64,000 nucleotides of DNA from Chloroflexota bacterium. GTDB lineage: Bacteria; Chloroflexota; Anaerolineae; Anaerolineales; VGOW01. Below are positions 17,270 through 26,742 of the stretch, piece after piece. A program made the translations under genes and the position numbers. The stretch is from the NCBI GenBank assembly GCA_016213135.1, contig JACRBQ010000035.1, forward strand, positions 85,722 to 149,721, written 5' to 3'. The number at the start of each line of letters is the position of its first letter. Within the stretch, counting starts at the first letter, position 1. The notes beneath the pieces were generated by a model that was not told the DNA's origin, did not search any database, and saw only the letters and a list, made by a program, of their open reading frames with translations.

Positions 17270-18391
17270 ATGACCGACCGCCGCTACTGGATCGGCTTTA
17301 ACCTGGTGCGGGGCATTGGCCCGGCCAAAGTGCGCGCGCTGCTCGATCACTTCGGCGATCTGGGCGCGGCGTGGGGCGCCTCTCACGCCGAGTTGCAGGC
17401 CGCCGGGTTGGACAGGCGCGCCCTCGAGTCGCTCGAAGCTGCCCGCACTCGCATCGATCTGGATGCCGCGCTTGCCTCAGTGGAGCGCGCCGGGGCGCAG
17501 GCGCTGTGCTGGGACGACGCGGCCTATCCTCGACGGTTGCGCGAGATTGCCAACCCGCCGCCCGTGTTGTACGTGCGCGGCGACCTGCGCGACGCCGACG
17601 ATTGGGCCGTGGCCATGGTGGGCACGCGCCGCGCCACGTCGTATGGCAGAGAAGTGGCCCGCGAACTGGCGGCCACGCTCGCCGCGGCGGGCGTCACCGT
17701 GGTGAGCGGGCTGGCTCGGGGCATTGACGCTGCCGCCCACGTGGCCGCGTTGGAGGCCGGGGGGCGCACCATCGCCGTGCTTGGCTCCGGGGTGGACAAG
17801 GTTTACCCACCCGAGCACGAAACATTGGCCGAACGGGTGATTGTCGGCGGCGCGCTCGTCAGCGATTATCCGCTGGGCACGCCGCCCGAGAGCGCCAACT
17901 TTCCGCCGCGCAACCGCATCATCAGCGGGCTGGCGCTGGGGGTGATCATCGTCGAAGCCGGGGAAGAATCCGGCGCGCTCATTACCGCCGACTTTGCCGC
18001 CGAGCAGGGGCGCGAGGTGTTTGCCGTGCCGGGGAACATTATCAATCGCAACAGCCGGGGGCCTAACCGGCTCATCCAGCAGGGGGCCAAACTGGTGCTC
18101 AGCGCCGACGACGTGCTGGAGGAATTGAATCTCAAGATGGTGGCGCATCAGGCGCAAGCCCGCGCGCAGTTGCCCTTGTTTGACGGGGCCGACGACACCG
18201 AGCGCGCGTTGCTCACGCACCTCTCTGCCGAGCCGCTGCACGCCGACGAACTCAGCGTGCTGGCCGGCCTGCCCATTGCCTCCGTATCGTCGGCGCTGGC
18301 GATGATGGAGTTGAAAGGCATGGTGCGGCAAGTGGGCGGCATGACATACGTGGCGGCGAGAGAGTTACGCGAGGAGTATAAGGTGGAATGA
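17270..18391 (+). CDS. dprA: DNA-processing protein DprA
   Basis: 373 residues. An N-terminal helix-hairpin-helix/SAM-like region is followed by the Rossmann-like DprA core: AMVGTRRATSYG, GLARGIDAAAH, GSGVDKVYPPE, SDYPLGTPP, FPPRNRIISGLA and GALITADFAAEQGREVFAVPG. A C-terminal winged-helix (Z-DNA-binding-like) domain ends the protein. DprA loads RecA on incoming single-stranded DNA during transformation. No other competence gene is in the window. Confidence 0.95.
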   Translation: MTDRRYWIGFNLVRGIGPAKVRALLDHFGDLGAAWGASHAELQAAGLDRRALESLEAARTRIDLDAALASVERAGAQALCWDDAAYPRRLREIANPPPVLYVRGDLRDADDWAVAMVGTRRATSYGREVARELAATLAAAGVTVVSGLARGIDAAAHVAALEAGGRTIAVLGSGVDKVYPPEHETLAERVIVGGALVSDYPLGTPPESANFPPRNRIISGLALGVIIVEAGEESGALITADFAAEQGREVFAVPGNIINRNSRGPNRLIQQGAKLVLSADDVLEELNLKMVAHQAQARAQLPLFDGADDTERALLTHLSAEPLHADELSVLAGLPIASVSSALAMMELKGMVRQVGGMTYVAARELREEYKVE

Positions 18392-18402
18392 AGGATGACG
18401 AA

Positions 18403-18463
18403 TGCACAATTCACAATTCACAATGACCGATACATTGAGCATTGTGCATTGAGCATTGCGAAT
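18403..18463. repeat. Pseudo-periodic inverted repeat upstream of manC
   Basis: About 60 bases made of CACAATT/CATTGAG-like units. AATGCACAAT on the left is complementary to ATTGTGCATT on the right, giving an imperfect hairpin. It fills the dprA-manC gap and ends a few bases before the manC start, leaving no clear ribosome binding site. Confidence 0.75.
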
Positions 18464-18467
18464 TGAC

Positions 18468-19547
18468 ATGTTTCCTCTTTACGCCCTCATCATGGCCGGC
18501 GGCTCCGGCACACGTTTGTGGCCGCTCTCGCGCCAAAACCGGCCCAAGCAAATGCTCCGGTTGATCGGCGAGCGCAGCATGTTCCAGCTTGCGGTGGATC
18601 GACTGCTGCCCGTGTTGCCGCCCGAGCGGATTGTGGTGGTGACCACCGCCGACCTATTGGATGGACTGGCGGCGCAGATGCCGGAACTGCCTCGCTGCAA
18701 CTTTCTGTTGGAACCGGAGGGGCGCGGCACTGCGCCGGTGATCGGGTTGGGGGCGCTGTATGTGCGGCACCTGGCCGAGGGCGAGGCCACCGTGGCCTGC
18801 CTCACGGCAGACCACTTCATCAAAGACGCGGCCACGTTCCGACGCGTGTTGCTGGCGGCGGCCCAGGTGGCCGAGCGGGGGCAGATCGTCACGTTGGGCA
18901 TTCGGCCCTCGTTTGCCTCCATCGGTTTTGGCTACATCGAGCGCGGCGCGGCGCTGGCTCCGGAGGGCGGGTTCGAGGTGCACTCCGTCAAAGCCTTCCG
19001 CGAAAAGCCGGACGCCGACACGGCGGCGGCGTTTGTGGCGGACGGGGCGCACTCGTGGAATTCCGGCATGTTCATTTGGACAACGGCGCGGGTGGAAAGC
19101 GAGTTCGCCCGCCAACTGCCCGATACGATGGCCAAGCTGCGCGCCATTGCCGGCGCGTTCGGCGCACCGGCCTTTGCCGCCACGATGGCGCAAACGTGGC
19201 CCACGGTGGAGAGGCAAACGATTGATTACGGGATCATGGAAGGCGCAGCCGATGTGGCCGTGATTCCGGTGGATGTAGGATGGAGCGACGTGGGCAGTTG
19301 GGCGTCGCTGTTGGATATACTGGAACCTGACGAGGCGGGAAACGTGATCCTGAGCGGCAACCACCTCACTGTGGACACTTCCGGCACGCTCGTCAGCTCC
19401 GGCAAATTGGTGGCAACCATCGGCCTGCGAGACATGGTGATTGTGGACACGGAAGACGCGCTGCTCGTGTGCCCGCGGGCTCGCTCGCAGGATGTGAAGC
19501 GGATTGTGGAACAGCTTCAGCAGCAGAAGCGCGGACAATACTTATAG
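18468..19547 (+). CDS. manC: Mannose-1-phosphate guanylyltransferase
   Basis: 359 residues making GDP-mannose from mannose-1-phosphate and GTP. The nucleotidyltransferase signature MAGGSGTRLWPLSRQNRPKQ starts near residue 9, and EPEGRGTAPVIGLGAL, FREKPD and WNSGMFIWT are typical of ManC-type enzymes. It lacks the C-terminal isomerase domain of bifunctional ManC. The ATG at 18468 fits the family N-terminus; TTG at 18456 is less likely. topA follows 13 bases later. manA for the preceding step lies at 50 kb. Confidence 0.92.
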   Translation: MFPLYALIMAGGSGTRLWPLSRQNRPKQMLRLIGERSMFQLAVDRLLPVLPPERIVVVTTADLLDGLAAQMPELPRCNFLLEPEGRGTAPVIGLGALYVRHLAEGEATVACLTADHFIKDAATFRRVLLAAAQVAERGQIVTLGIRPSFASIGFGYIERGAALAPEGGFEVHSVKAFREKPDADTAAAFVADGAHSWNSGMFIWTTARVESEFARQLPDTMAKLRAIAGAFGAPAFAATMAQTWPTVERQTIDYGIMEGAADVAVIPVDVGWSDVGSWASLLDILEPDEAGNVILSGNHLTVDTSGTLVSSGKLVATIGLRDMVIVDTEDALLVCPRARSQDVKRIVEQLQQQKRGQYL

Positions 19548-19560
19548 GTACCCTTTGATT

Positions 19561-21900
19561 ATGGAAGCTTATTGTTTCAAGTGCAAAACCAAACGAGAAA
19601 TTCAATCCCCGGTGGCGGGGTTCAATGCTAAGGGCAGCCCGGTGACCACGGGCGTGTGCGCCGTGTGCGGCACAAAAATGTACCGCATGGGAAGGACCCC
19701 GGCGCATGAGGGGCTGGAAAAGCCCGCAGTGATCTCCAGCAAGGAGCGCAAAGCGGCGAAGGTCGTCAAGCGCTCGGGCAAATTGGTCATCGTCGAATCA
19801 CCGGCCAAAGCCAAAACCATTCAGCGGTTTTTGGGCAAGGGCTATCAGGTCAAGGCCTCGGTGGGCCACATCCGCGATCTGTTGCGCTCGACTCTTTCGG
19901 TGGATGTGGATAATGATTTTGCGCCGAAGTATCGCGTGCCCAATGAAAAGCGGGTCGTGGTCAAAGAACTCAAAGCGCTGGCCGCCTCGGCAGCCGAAGT
20001 GTATCTGGCCACCGACCCCGACCGCGAGGGCGAGGCCATTTCGTGGCATCTGATGGAAGCCGCCGAGATTGACCCCGCCATTGCCCGGCGCGTGGTATTC
20101 CACGAGATCACCCAAACCGCAGTGGCCGAGGCCTTTGCCCACGCGCGCGAAATCGACATGCGGCTGGTGAATGCCCAGCAGGCGCGTCGCATTCTTGATC
20201 GGCTGGTGGGCTATTCGCTCTCGCCGTTGCTGTGGGCCAAAGTGCGCGGCCGCCTTTCGGCGGGGCGCGTGCAGAGCGTGGCTGTGCGGCTAATTGTGGA
20301 TCGCGAGCGCGAGATTGACGCCTTTGTGCCGCGCGAGTATTGGACCATCGGGGCGCAGTTGATCAAAGCCACCGAGCACGCCAAAAAGCAGGAGTTTGCC
20401 GCCCGGCTGCTGAAGGTGAACGACAAAGAGGTAGGGCTGGACAAAGAGCTGCCCCTGACCTCCGAGGCCGAGGTGCAACCGCTGCTGGCCGATCTGGAAG
20501 GGGCGCAATGGGCGGTGGGCAAGGTGAAGCGGGGCGAACGGCGACGCAGCCCGTTGCCCCCGTTCACCACGAGCACCATGCAGCAAGAGGCCTCCAAACG
20601 ACTCGGCTTCACCGCGAGCCGCACGATGGCGATTGCCCAGCAGTTGTACGAGGGGTTGGATATCGGCAATGGCGGGGCGGTGGGCTTAATCACTTATATG
20701 CGCACCGATAGCACCCATGTGGCCGAGGTGGCGCAGGCCGAGGCGCGCGAATACGTCACCGGCAAGTACGGCGCGGAGTTTCTGCCGCCCGCGCCGCCGG
20801 TGTACAAAACCAAATCCAAGGGCGCGCAGGAAGCGCACGAGGCCATCCGGCCCACCTCGGTGATGCGCGAACCGAAGGCCATCGAGCAGTATCTCGATCG
20901 CAACCAGAACAGGCTCTATCAGTTGATCTGGCGGCGGTTTGTGGCCAGCCAGATGGCGGCGGCAATTTTCGACACGGTGTCGGTGGATATCGAAGCCCGG
21001 CACGCGCAAACGTATTTATTCCGGGCCGCAGGGTCGGTGGTGAAGTTCGCCGGGTTCATGGCGGTATACGACGAAACCGGCGACGACGACGAGGCCGCCG
21101 CCGAGGAAGAGGGCCGCGTGCCGCTGTTGGCCGATGGCGACGCGCTGCGGCTGCTGCGGCTGATGCCCGAACAGCATTTCACCCAGCCGCCGCCACGCTA
21201 CACCGAGGCCACGCTAGTGAAGGCGCTGGAGGAGGATGGGATTGGCCGGCCATCGACCTATGCGCCCACCATCAGCACTATTCAACAACGCGGTTACGTA
21301 GTCCGCGAGAACAAGCAATTAGCCCCGACTGATATTGGATTGGTGGTCAACGATTTGCTCGTGGATCACTTTCCGGAGATTGTTGATCTGGGGTTCACGG
21401 CGCTTATGGAAGAGGAGCTGGACGAGATTGCTGAGGGCGAACGCGAATGGGTGCCGGTGCTGCGCGAGTTCTACGGTCCGTTTGCCGAGCAAATCAAGGC
21501 GGCCGAGGCCGATATGCCGCAGGTGAACACCGGGCCGGAACCGGTGGGCCGCGACTGCCCCCGTGACGGCAAGGCGCTCATCATCCGCTACGGGCGGTAC
21601 GGCAAGTTTATCGGCTGCTCGGGTTTTCCCGAATGCCGCCACGTGGAACCATGGCTGGAAAAGATTGGCGTGCTGTGTCCCAAGGATGGCGGCGAACTCA
21701 TCGAGCGCAAGACGCGCAAGAACCGCATGTTCTACGGCTGCGCCAATTATCCCAATTGCGATTGGACTTCGTGGAAGAAACCGCTCAAGCAACCCTGCCC
21801 GCACTGCGGCGGGCTGCTGGTGGCGGCGAACAAAAACCACGCCGTGTGCACCGTGTGCGAAAAGGTCACCCAGTTGGATGCGTTGGCGGTGGAGGCGTAG
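19561..21900 (+). CDS. topA: DNA topoisomerase I with N-terminal DUF5679 zinc ribbon
   Basis: 779 residues. It relaxes negative supercoils through a 5'-phosphotyrosine. Residues 1-45 form an extra DUF5679-like zinc ribbon (YCFKCKTKREI and CAVCGTKMYRMG). The TOPRIM domain follows (KLVIVESPAKAKTIQRFLG; ATDPDREGEAISWHL). The catalytic Tyr lies in GLITYMRTDSTH. The C-terminus carries zinc ribbons beginning CPRDGKALIIRYGRYGKFIGC, then CPKDGGELIERKT and CPHCGGLLV. The start at 19561 begins the DUF5679 part; upstream codons belong to manC in another frame. The N-terminal fusion is unusual outside Chloroflexota as far as remembered. Confidence 0.95.
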   Translation: MEAYCFKCKTKREIQSPVAGFNAKGSPVTTGVCAVCGTKMYRMGRTPAHEGLEKPAVISSKERKAAKVVKRSGKLVIVESPAKAKTIQRFLGKGYQVKASVGHIRDLLRSTLSVDVDNDFAPKYRVPNEKRVVVKELKALAASAAEVYLATDPDREGEAISWHLMEAAEIDPAIARRVVFHEITQTAVAEAFAHAREIDMRLVNAQQARRILDRLVGYSLSPLLWAKVRGRLSAGRVQSVAVRLIVDREREIDAFVPREYWTIGAQLIKATEHAKKQEFAARLLKVNDKEVGLDKELPLTSEAEVQPLLADLEGAQWAVGKVKRGERRRSPLPPFTTSTMQQEASKRLGFTASRTMAIAQQLYEGLDIGNGGAVGLITYMRTDSTHVAEVAQAEAREYVTGKYGAEFLPPAPPVYKTKSKGAQEAHEAIRPTSVMREPKAIEQYLDRNQNRLYQLIWRRFVASQMAAAIFDTVSVDIEARHAQTYLFRAAGSVVKFAGFMAVYDETGDDDEAAAEEEGRVPLLADGDALRLLRLMPEQHFTQPPPRYTEATLVKALEEDGIGRPSTYAPTISTIQQRGYVVRENKQLAPTDIGLVVNDLLVDHFPEIVDLGFTALMEEELDEIAEGEREWVPVLREFYGPFAEQIKAAEADMPQVNTGPEPVGRDCPRDGKALIIRYGRYGKFIGCSGFPECRHVEPWLEKIGVLCPKDGGELIERKTRKNRMFYGCANYPNCDWTSWKKPLKQPCPHCGGLLVAANKNHAVCTVCEKVTQLDALAVEA

Positions 21901-21908
21901 GCAGCAGG

Positions 21909-21947
21909 ACACCAGGTACAAGTTGGGGCGCACTTGGTGTTTTTTTT
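21909..21947 (+). terminator. Intrinsic terminator after topA
   Basis: An imperfect hairpin (ACACCA...AGT pairing with ACTTGGTGT) ends in a run of eight T at 21940-21947, nine bases after the topA stop. Confidence 0.6.
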
Positions 21948-22071
21948 CACGGTGGACGGAGCCGTGGCACGCCATTTGCAACTTTACCGAAAATGTGCCA
22001 TATTACTGGCCCGTAAGCCCGTTCCATATGGAGCAGGGGTCTTGATGGTGTGATACCGGGAGATTCTGACT

Positions 22072-23115
22072 ATGAAACCACTCGTCGACACGAAAACTCT
22101 GGCTATAGGCGCGGTTGCCTTGGTGATAGGGCTGTTGATCGGCTGGATGGTATTGGGCTGGGTCGTCGCGCCGGTGCAGTATATCAACGCCGGGCCGGCG
22201 AACCTGAGCGATCTTTTCAAAGTGCAGTACGTGCAGTTGGTCGCCGACTCGTTTGCGCTGTCGGGCAACCTGGATTTGCCAAGGGCGCAGGAACGCATGA
22301 GCTACTTGTGCGACGGCGTTGATACGGCCCTGCAACAGGCGCTGGCCAACACCTCCGGCATAGATAACATCCGGGTGGCAACTCTGACCTCGGCGCTCAA
22401 ATCCACCGGGGAAGCGGTGCCTGCGGCGGCGGATTGCCCCAAGAGCAGCAGCACGGGCGGCAATTCGTGGACCGGGTTGCTGCTGCCGGTGTGCGGCGCG
22501 CTGGTGGTGGTAGCGCTGTTGGTCGGGGGCGGCTTGTACTTCTGGCAGAACCGCAACCTGGGGCCGCGCCCCAAGACCGCTCGCGCTTCTTCAACGGCAA
22601 CAGGCTCCACTGCGCCGTTCCTAACGCCGGTGGATGCCGGCGGGGATCAAGCGGCCCAGCCGCAGGCGGCAGCATACACGGCCGGCGAAGAGCCGGTGAG
22701 CAAGTTCAAGACCACGTATATGCTGGGCAATGATCTGTTTGACGAGTCCTTTAGCATTGACGATCAGCAGGGAGACTTCCTCGGCGAGTGCGGCGTGGGC
22801 ATCAGTGAAACGGTGGGCGTAGGCGATCCCAAAAAGGTGACCGCCTTCGAGGTGTGGCTGTTCGACAAGAATGACATCCGCACGGTGACCAACGTGTTGA
22901 TGAGTGACCACGCCTTCCGCGACGAGGGGCTGAAGAGCCGCCTGGCAGCCAAGGGCGAGCCGGTGCTGGCCAAATCCGGCGAGATGGTGCGGATGGAGAC
23001 GGCCACCCTGAAAGTGGAGGCGCGGCTGGTGGATATGCAGTATGGCAGCGGAGTATTGCCGCCCAATTCCTTCTTCCAGCAGTTGACGATCGAAATCTCG
23101 GCGTGGAAGAAGTAG
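22072..23115 (+). CDS. Membrane-anchored protein of unknown function
   Basis: 347 residues, not recognised. A hydrophobic segment at about residues 10-33 and a second at about 135-160 (LLLPVCGALVVVALLVGGGL) bracket an extracytoplasmic helical part of about 100 residues. A proline/alanine-rich linker leads to a C-terminal domain of about 140 residues (KFKTTYMLGNDLFDESFSID, then GDFLGECGVGISETVGVG), beta-rich and probably cytoplasmic. It lies between terminators and is therefore likely a single-gene unit. Confidence 0.6.
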   Translation: MKPLVDTKTLAIGAVALVIGLLIGWMVLGWVVAPVQYINAGPANLSDLFKVQYVQLVADSFALSGNLDLPRAQERMSYLCDGVDTALQQALANTSGIDNIRVATLTSALKSTGEAVPAAADCPKSSSTGGNSWTGLLLPVCGALVVVALLVGGGLYFWQNRNLGPRPKTARASSTATGSTAPFLTPVDAGGDQAAQPQAAAYTAGEEPVSKFKTTYMLGNDLFDESFSIDDQQGDFLGECGVGISETVGVGDPKKVTAFEVWLFDKNDIRTVTNVLMSDHAFRDEGLKSRLAAKGEPVLAKSGEMVRMETATLKVEARLVDMQYGSGVLPPNSFFQQLTIEISAWKK

Positions 23116-23148
23116 AGGTCGAAAGACGAAGACAAAAGGCAGAAAAAG

Positions 23149-23174
23149 AAAACCCGGCCAACAGGCCGGGTTTT
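23149..23174. terminator. Bidirectional intrinsic terminator
   Basis: AAAACCCGGCC, a four-base loop, and GGCCGGGTTTT form a perfect stem with A/T tails on both sides, between the converging membrane-protein gene and greA. Confidence 0.9.
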
Positions 23175-23197
23175 GGTTTAACGAGAAGAGGGCGACT

Positions 23198-23659
23198 CTA
23201 TTCGATCCTGATCACTTTGAACTGCAATTCCCCCGCCGGGGTGCCGGCCCGGGCAATGTCGCCCACGCGCCGCCCCAACAGCGCCCGGCCAATGGGCGAT
23301 TCGTTGGAGATTTTGCCTTCGCGGGGGCTGGCTTCTTTGGCGCCCACGAGAATAAATGTTTCCGGGTCTTCCCCTTCTTCTTGCACGGTGACGCGGTTGC
23401 CCATCTGCACCATGTCGCCGCCGTGGCTCTCCCGGATGATGATGGCCCGGCGCAGGGTTTCTTCCAGTTCCAGAATTTTGCCTTCCAGAAACGCCTGATC
23501 TTCTTTGGCAGCGTGATAGTCGGCGTTCTCGGAAAGGTCGCCCATTTGGATCGCGTCTCGCAGCCGCTGCGCCAGGGCGGGGCGCTTCACGCCGACCAGT
23601 TCTTCCAGTTCGGCTTTGAGCCTGGTTTTTCCTTCGGAGGTGAGATAAGTTTCAGTCAT
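23198..23659 (-). CDS. greA: Transcription elongation factor GreA
   Basis: 153 residues, usual length. GreA stimulates the RNA-cleavage activity of stalled RNA polymerase. The N-terminal coiled coil carries the tip acidic pair in MGDLSENADYHAAKEDQAF, and the C-terminal FKBP-like domain ends with SNESPIGRALLGRRVGD. The start is the ATG at 23659. TATAAT (minus strand 23698-23693) lies 34 bases upstream without an obvious -35. Confidence 0.95.
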   Translation of the reverse strand: MTETYLTSEGKTRLKAELEELVGVKRPALAQRLRDAIQMGDLSENADYHAAKEDQAFLEGKILELEETLRRAIIIRESHGGDMVQMGNRVTVQEEGEDPETFILVGAKEASPREGKISNESPIGRALLGRRVGDIARAGTPAGELQFKVIRIE

Positions 23660-23739
23660 GAAAGGCAATCCTGAGCAGTGCAATTGCTCGCTATTATACC
23701 GGAGTTCGAAGCCGGTGTTTGGAATGCGGTGGTGACGCG

Positions 23740-24891
23740 CTATGGTCGGGCGTAGGGGTCGAACAATTTGGCGTGTTCGTCGAGGGCGTAACGGTCGGTC
23801 ATGCCGGCAATGTAGTCGCACACGGCGCGGTGGAGGCCCACCTCGTCGATACGTTCGTGGGCCGAGGGGGGCAATTGCGCCGGTTCGGCCACATAAGCCT
23901 GGAACAGTGCGGTAAGGAAATTTTCGGCTTTGGTGGCCATGCGCACCACCCGATAGTGGCGGTACATGTTGTTGAACAAAATGGATTTGAGTTCGCGGTT
24001 CTTCGCCGTCAACTCCGGCGACCAGCCGATGACGTTGTGAGCCAGCTTCTGCAAGTCGAGCGCCGATTGCGCGCCGCTGGAGTCAATGCGGGCGGAAGCG
24101 GCCGCCACCAGATCGGCCACTTCGAGGCCGATGAGCCGCCGGATGAGGCGGTGCCGGGTGAGGTCGTCGAGGGGGCCGCCCGTCCACCCCACACTGGCTT
24201 TGGTGGCCTCCCACAGCCCGGTGCCGTCGAGCAGCTCGGCGGTGATCAGGCCGGAGCGCAGGCCGTCGTCGAGATCGTGGGCGGTGTAGGCCAACTCGTC
24301 GGCGGCGTTGGTAATCTGCGCCTCGAGGTGCCCGCGCAGGTCAGGCTCATAGCTGGAGGCGTCGGCGGTGTCGTATTCCGTCTCGTGCTTGACAATCCCC
24401 TCGCGGGTTTCCCACGTGAGATTGAGGCCGGGGAAGTTGGGGTAACGATGTTCAAGTTTGGTGACGATGCGCAGGCTTTGTTTGTTGTGGTCAAAGCCGT
24501 TGTGTTCGGCCATGAGTTTGTTGAGCGCCACCTCGCCGGAGTGGCCAAAGGGCGGGTGGCCGAGGTCGTGGGCCAGGCAGATCGCTTCCACGAGGTCTTC
24601 GTTGGCGCCCAGCGACCGCGCCACGCTGCGACCAATCTGAGCCACCTCCAGCGTGTGGGTCAGCCGCGTGCGGTAGTAGTCGCCTTCGTAGTTGACGAAG
24701 ACCTGGGTCTTGTACTCAAGCCGCCGGAAGGCCGTGGTGTGCAGAACGCGGTCGCGATCGCGCTGAAAGGCGGTGCGGTCGCGCGGCTCATCCTCGGGGT
24801 ATGCGCGGCCCTTCGAGTGTCGGGCACGCAAACCGTACGGGGCCACGGTGACGGCTTCGTGTTCTTCGAGTTGCCGGCGGGTGATGATCAT
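23740..24891 (-). CDS. dgt: Deoxyguanosinetriphosphate triphosphohydrolase-like HD protein
   Basis: 383 residues with an HD-domain metal site: TRLTHTLEV (His), CLAHDLGHPPFGHSGE (His-Asp), and a later ELAYTAHDLDDGL (Asp). RDRTAFQRDRDRVLHTTAFRRLEYKTQVF is the family N-terminal block. Dgt enzymes hydrolyse dGTP or other dNTPs to the nucleoside and triphosphate. The start is the ATG at 24891; the upstream in-frame ATG at 24921 lacks a better ribosome site. Confidence 0.9.
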   Translation of the reverse strand: MIITRRQLEEHEAVTVAPYGLRARHSKGRAYPEDEPRDRTAFQRDRDRVLHTTAFRRLEYKTQVFVNYEGDYYRTRLTHTLEVAQIGRSVARSLGANEDLVEAICLAHDLGHPPFGHSGEVALNKLMAEHNGFDHNKQSLRIVTKLEHRYPNFPGLNLTWETREGIVKHETEYDTADASSYEPDLRGHLEAQITNAADELAYTAHDLDDGLRSGLITAELLDGTGLWEATKASVGWTGGPLDDLTRHRLIRRLIGLEVADLVAAASARIDSSGAQSALDLQKLAHNVIGWSPELTAKNRELKSILFNNMYRHYRVVRMATKAENFLTALFQAYVAEPAQLPPSAHERIDEVGLHRAVCDYIAGMTDRYALDEHAKLFDPYARP

Positions 24892-25025
24892 CGAGCGAAA
24901 GTATAGCATTGCTCGTCGCAACGGGCCAAGGGCCGCGTTTTGATTGTGAACTGCTGGACAATTAAGATGTTCTCGGTTATTATTGCCGCGCTGTCCCCCG
25001 GAAATCTCTTTCAGTTCCGGTGGGG

Positions 25026-25054
25026 TTGCGCGTCAGCATCCCCTTTGATACACT
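25026..25054 (+). promoter_or_regulatory. Putative promoter of the atpAGDC operon
   Basis: TTGCGC (25026-25031), 17 bases, then TACACT (25049-25054), 30 bases before atpA. The match to consensus is moderate. The 190-base gap upstream also contains a GC hairpin near 24993-25025 and nothing else recognisable. Confidence 0.4.
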
Positions 25055-25083
25055 TCAATTAAACTTTGCCTATCGGAGGCTCG

Positions 25084-26739
25084 ATGACAGATCTCGTTCA
25101 ACAAATCGCGGCTGATTTACGCAAGCAAATCGAAGCTTATGCGCCGGCGCTTGAGGCCAAAGACGTGGGCACGGTGCTGGAGGCGGGCGATGGCATCGCC
25201 CGTGTTTCGGGGCTGGCCGGTGTGCAAGCCTCGGAATTGGTGCAATTCGAAAACGGTTCCTACGGCATTGCCTTCAATCTTGAATCGGATAACGCAGCCG
25301 TGATTGTGGTGGGCGATTACGCCTCCATCGCCGAAGGCTCGACGGTGCGCGGCACGGGGCTGGTGGCCTCGGTGCCTGCCGGCGAGGCCCTGGTGGGGCG
25401 CGTGGTCAACGCCCTGGGCCAGCCCATTGATGGCAAGGGGCCGGTGAACGCCACGGGCCGCCGGCCGGTGGAACGCATTGCCGCCGGTGTGGTGTACCGG
25501 CAGGATGTAGATACGCCGTTGCAGACCGGCATCAAATCCATCGACTCGATGATCCCGATTGGTCGCGGCCAGCGCGAATTGATCATTGGCGACCGCCAAA
25601 CCGGCAAGACGGCCATTGCCATCGACACCATCATCAACCAAAAAGGCAAAGACTGCCTGTGCATTTACGTAGCCATCGGGCAAAAGAAGGCCGCCGTGGC
25701 CCGCATTGTGGCCACGCTGGAGAAGTTCGGCGCGATGGATTACACCACCGTGGTGGTGGCCTCGGCGGAGGACCCGGCGGCCATGCAGTACATCGCCCCG
25801 TTTGCCGGGGTGGCCATGGGCGAGGAGTTCATGGAGAATGGGCGCGACGTGTTGATCGTGTACGACGATCTGTCCAAGCACGCATGGGCTTATCGCCAGG
25901 TTTCACTGCTCATCCGCCGCCCTCCGGGCCGCGAGGCCTACCCGGGCGACGTGTTCTACCTCCACTCGCGCTTGCTGGAACGCGCGGTGCGGTTGGCCAA
26001 CGTGTACGTCATCGTCCGGAAGGGCGCCCAAGCTGCAAGGGAAAACGCGGTGGATAGCAAAGTCTATGGCGGCCCGCTTTCCAGGCACGATGTGGACGGG
26101 GCGCTGAAGGCCATGCCCAACGCCGCCGATCTTGAGATCAAAAAGCTCCCCACTTCGGGCGGCTCGCTGACGGCGCTGCCCATCATCGAAACGCTGCTGG
26201 GCGACGTGTCGGCGTACATCCCGACGAACGTCATTTCCATCACCGACGGCCAGATTTATCTGGAGAACGATTTGTTCAACGCCGGCATTCGCCCGGCGCT
26301 CAACGTGGGCATCTCGGTGTCGCGCGTGGGCGGTGATGCGCAGACCAAAGCCATGAAACAAGTGGCCGGCAAACTCAAGCTGGAGATGGCGCAGTTCCGC
26401 GAGCTGGCGGCGTTTGCCCTGTTTGGCTCCGATCTCGACAAGACCACCCAGCGGCAGTTGGAGCGCGGCCAGCGTTTGCAGGAACTCCTCAAGCAGACGC
26501 AATACCAGCCCATGTCCACCGAACAGGAAGTGGCGATCATCTTCGCCGTGACCAACGGCTACGCCGACAAAGTGGCGGTGGATAAGATGAAGCAGTGGGA
26601 ACCGGCCGTGCTTCGCTATCTGGAAACCGCGTACGGCAATGTGCTGAAGGACATTGCCGACAAGAAGCAGATCAGCGCCGACACCCAAAAAGCGCTGGGC
26701 GAAGCCATCGCTTCGTTCAACCTGACCTGGCAGGGGTAG
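25084..26739 (+). CDS. atpA: F1 ATP synthase subunit alpha
   Basis: 551 residues, longer than the usual 500-510. The P-loop is GDRQTGKT near residue 170 and the body matches F1 alpha throughout ([47 protein letters not shown]). About 45 extra residues (from [11 protein letters not shown] to KKLPTS, near residues 308-360) replace the short SDELG linker before [12 protein letters not shown]. The gene starts at ATG 25084 after a GGAGG. It heads an atpA-G-D-C unit without delta or Fo genes. Confidence 0.97.
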   Translation: MTDLVQQIAADLRKQIEAYAPALEAKDVGTVLEAGDGIARVSGLAGVQASELVQFENGSYGIAFNLESDNAAVIVVGDYASIAEGSTVRGTGLVASVPAGEALVGRVVNALGQPIDGKGPVNATGRRPVERIAAGVVYRQDVDTPLQTGIKSIDSMIPIGRGQRELIIGDRQTGKTAIAIDTIINQKGKDCLCIYVAIGQKKAAVARIVATLEKFGAMDYTTVVVASAEDPAAMQYIAPFAGVAMGEEFMENGRDVLIVYDDLSKHAWAYRQVSLLIRRPPGREAYPGDVFYLHSRLLERAVRLANVYVIVRKGAQAARENAVDSKVYGGPLSRHDVDGALKAMPNAADLEIKKLPTSGGSLTALPIIETLLGDVSAYIPTNVISITDGQIYLENDLFNAGIRPALNVGISVSRVGGDAQTKAMKQVAGKLKLEMAQFRELAAFALFGSDLDKTTQRQLERGQRLQELLKQTQYQPMSTEQEVAIIFAVTNGYADKVAVDKMKQWEPAVLRYLETAYGNVLKDIADKKQISADTQKALGEAIASFNLTWQG

Positions 26740-26742
26740 CCC

